Shown: positions 20,911 through 20,955 of the stretch, piece after piece
Position numbering within the stretch: the stretch's first letter is position 1
Layout of the letters: each line of letters starts with the position of its first letter
Assembly: GCA_040255675.1 (NCBI GenBank)
Contig: JBDZVM010000057.1
Span: 1-20,955, forward strand
Direction of reading: 5' to 3'
Source of the DNA: JBDZVM01 sp040255675
Lineage (GTDB): Bacteria > Actinomycetota > Actinomycetes > Acidothermales > Acidothermaceae
DNA: 20,955 bases
The notes under the pieces: model-generated
The model's input: the letters and a program-made list of their open reading frames with translations, nothing else
Told to the model about the DNA's origin: nothing
Databases searched by the model: none
Translations under genes and position numbers: made by a program

Positions 20911-20955
20911 GGTTCTGTGCCACCGGTTCTGTGCCACCGGTTCTGTGTCACCGGT
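20911..20955. repeat. 14-bp tandem repeat at the window edge
   Basis: GGTTCTGTGCCACC at 20911-20924 and 20925-20938, then a one-base variant at 20939-20952, then GGT. The array continues beyond the window or ends there; total copy number cannot be told. It abuts dispersed element copy 3. Confidence 0.9.

Larger units (their letters stand above)
20573..20955. other. Non-coding, repeat-rich right end of the window
   Basis: No credible gene lies in these 383 bases; the short open frames have biased, low-complexity composition. It holds three full and one or two partial copies of a dispersed GCTTTGAGTC-containing element, and a 14-bp tandem array at the edge. The upstream region of the XRE gene is at its left side. 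Confidence 0.7.

Overview
The window is high-GC DNA with many GTG starts. Gene content and order point to an actinobacterium (Actinomycetota): a tRNA-Ser / SRP RNA / dnaX / Ami1-like amidase / ybaB / recR / aspartokinase / asd block arranged much as in mycobacteria, plus a GT-C mannosyltransferase of the MptA/MptB type. I cannot name a genus from sequence alone.

Layout. Positions 1-1312 (minus) hold a secreted GH64 beta-1,3-glucanase that runs off the left edge just as a ricin-type lectin domain begins; a CebR/CelR-like operator lies upstream of it. Positions 1568-5811 (plus) hold a type IB DNA topoisomerase, a two-CBS-domain protein ending in a 26-bp tandem repeat, a small hypothetical gene and a GAF-GAF-PP2C (SpoIIE-type) phosphatase. 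A thiolase follows (5928-7106, plus). It converges on a tightly overlapping minus-strand operon (7136-9259) encoding a Tat-exported molybdopterin oxidoreductase, its membrane cytochrome b partner and a DUF2071 protein. A cold-shock protein with a strong terminator (9358-9605) and a mannosyltransferase (9942-11537), both minus, come next.

The mannosyltransferase is preceded by two tiny overlapping ORFs, one built from 21-bp repeats, joined to each other and to the gene by ATGA stop/start overlaps, with tRNA-Ser(GGA) just upstream. The plus-strand SRP RNA and dnaX follow. The amidase (minus) converges on dnaX and carries a 113-bp inverted-repeat-flanked element in frame between its start and its lipoprotein signal. 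ybaB, recR and a DUF5063 gene lie on the plus strand; a 100-N gap between ybaB and recR has identical 55-bp flanks and looks like an assembly artefact. A lipoprotein gene (minus) precedes the ask-asd operon (plus), which makes aspartate semialdehyde for lysine, diaminopimelate, threonine and methionine. An XRE regulator overlaps the end of asd tail to tail. The last ~380 bp are non-coding and rich in short repeats.

Most genes are conserved housekeeping genes. The unusual material is at gene edges: short tandem arrays (13-26 bp) around start and stop codons, a dispersed element with consensus close to GTGCTTTGCTTTGAGTCAC, and the chained leader ORFs of the mannosyltransferase.
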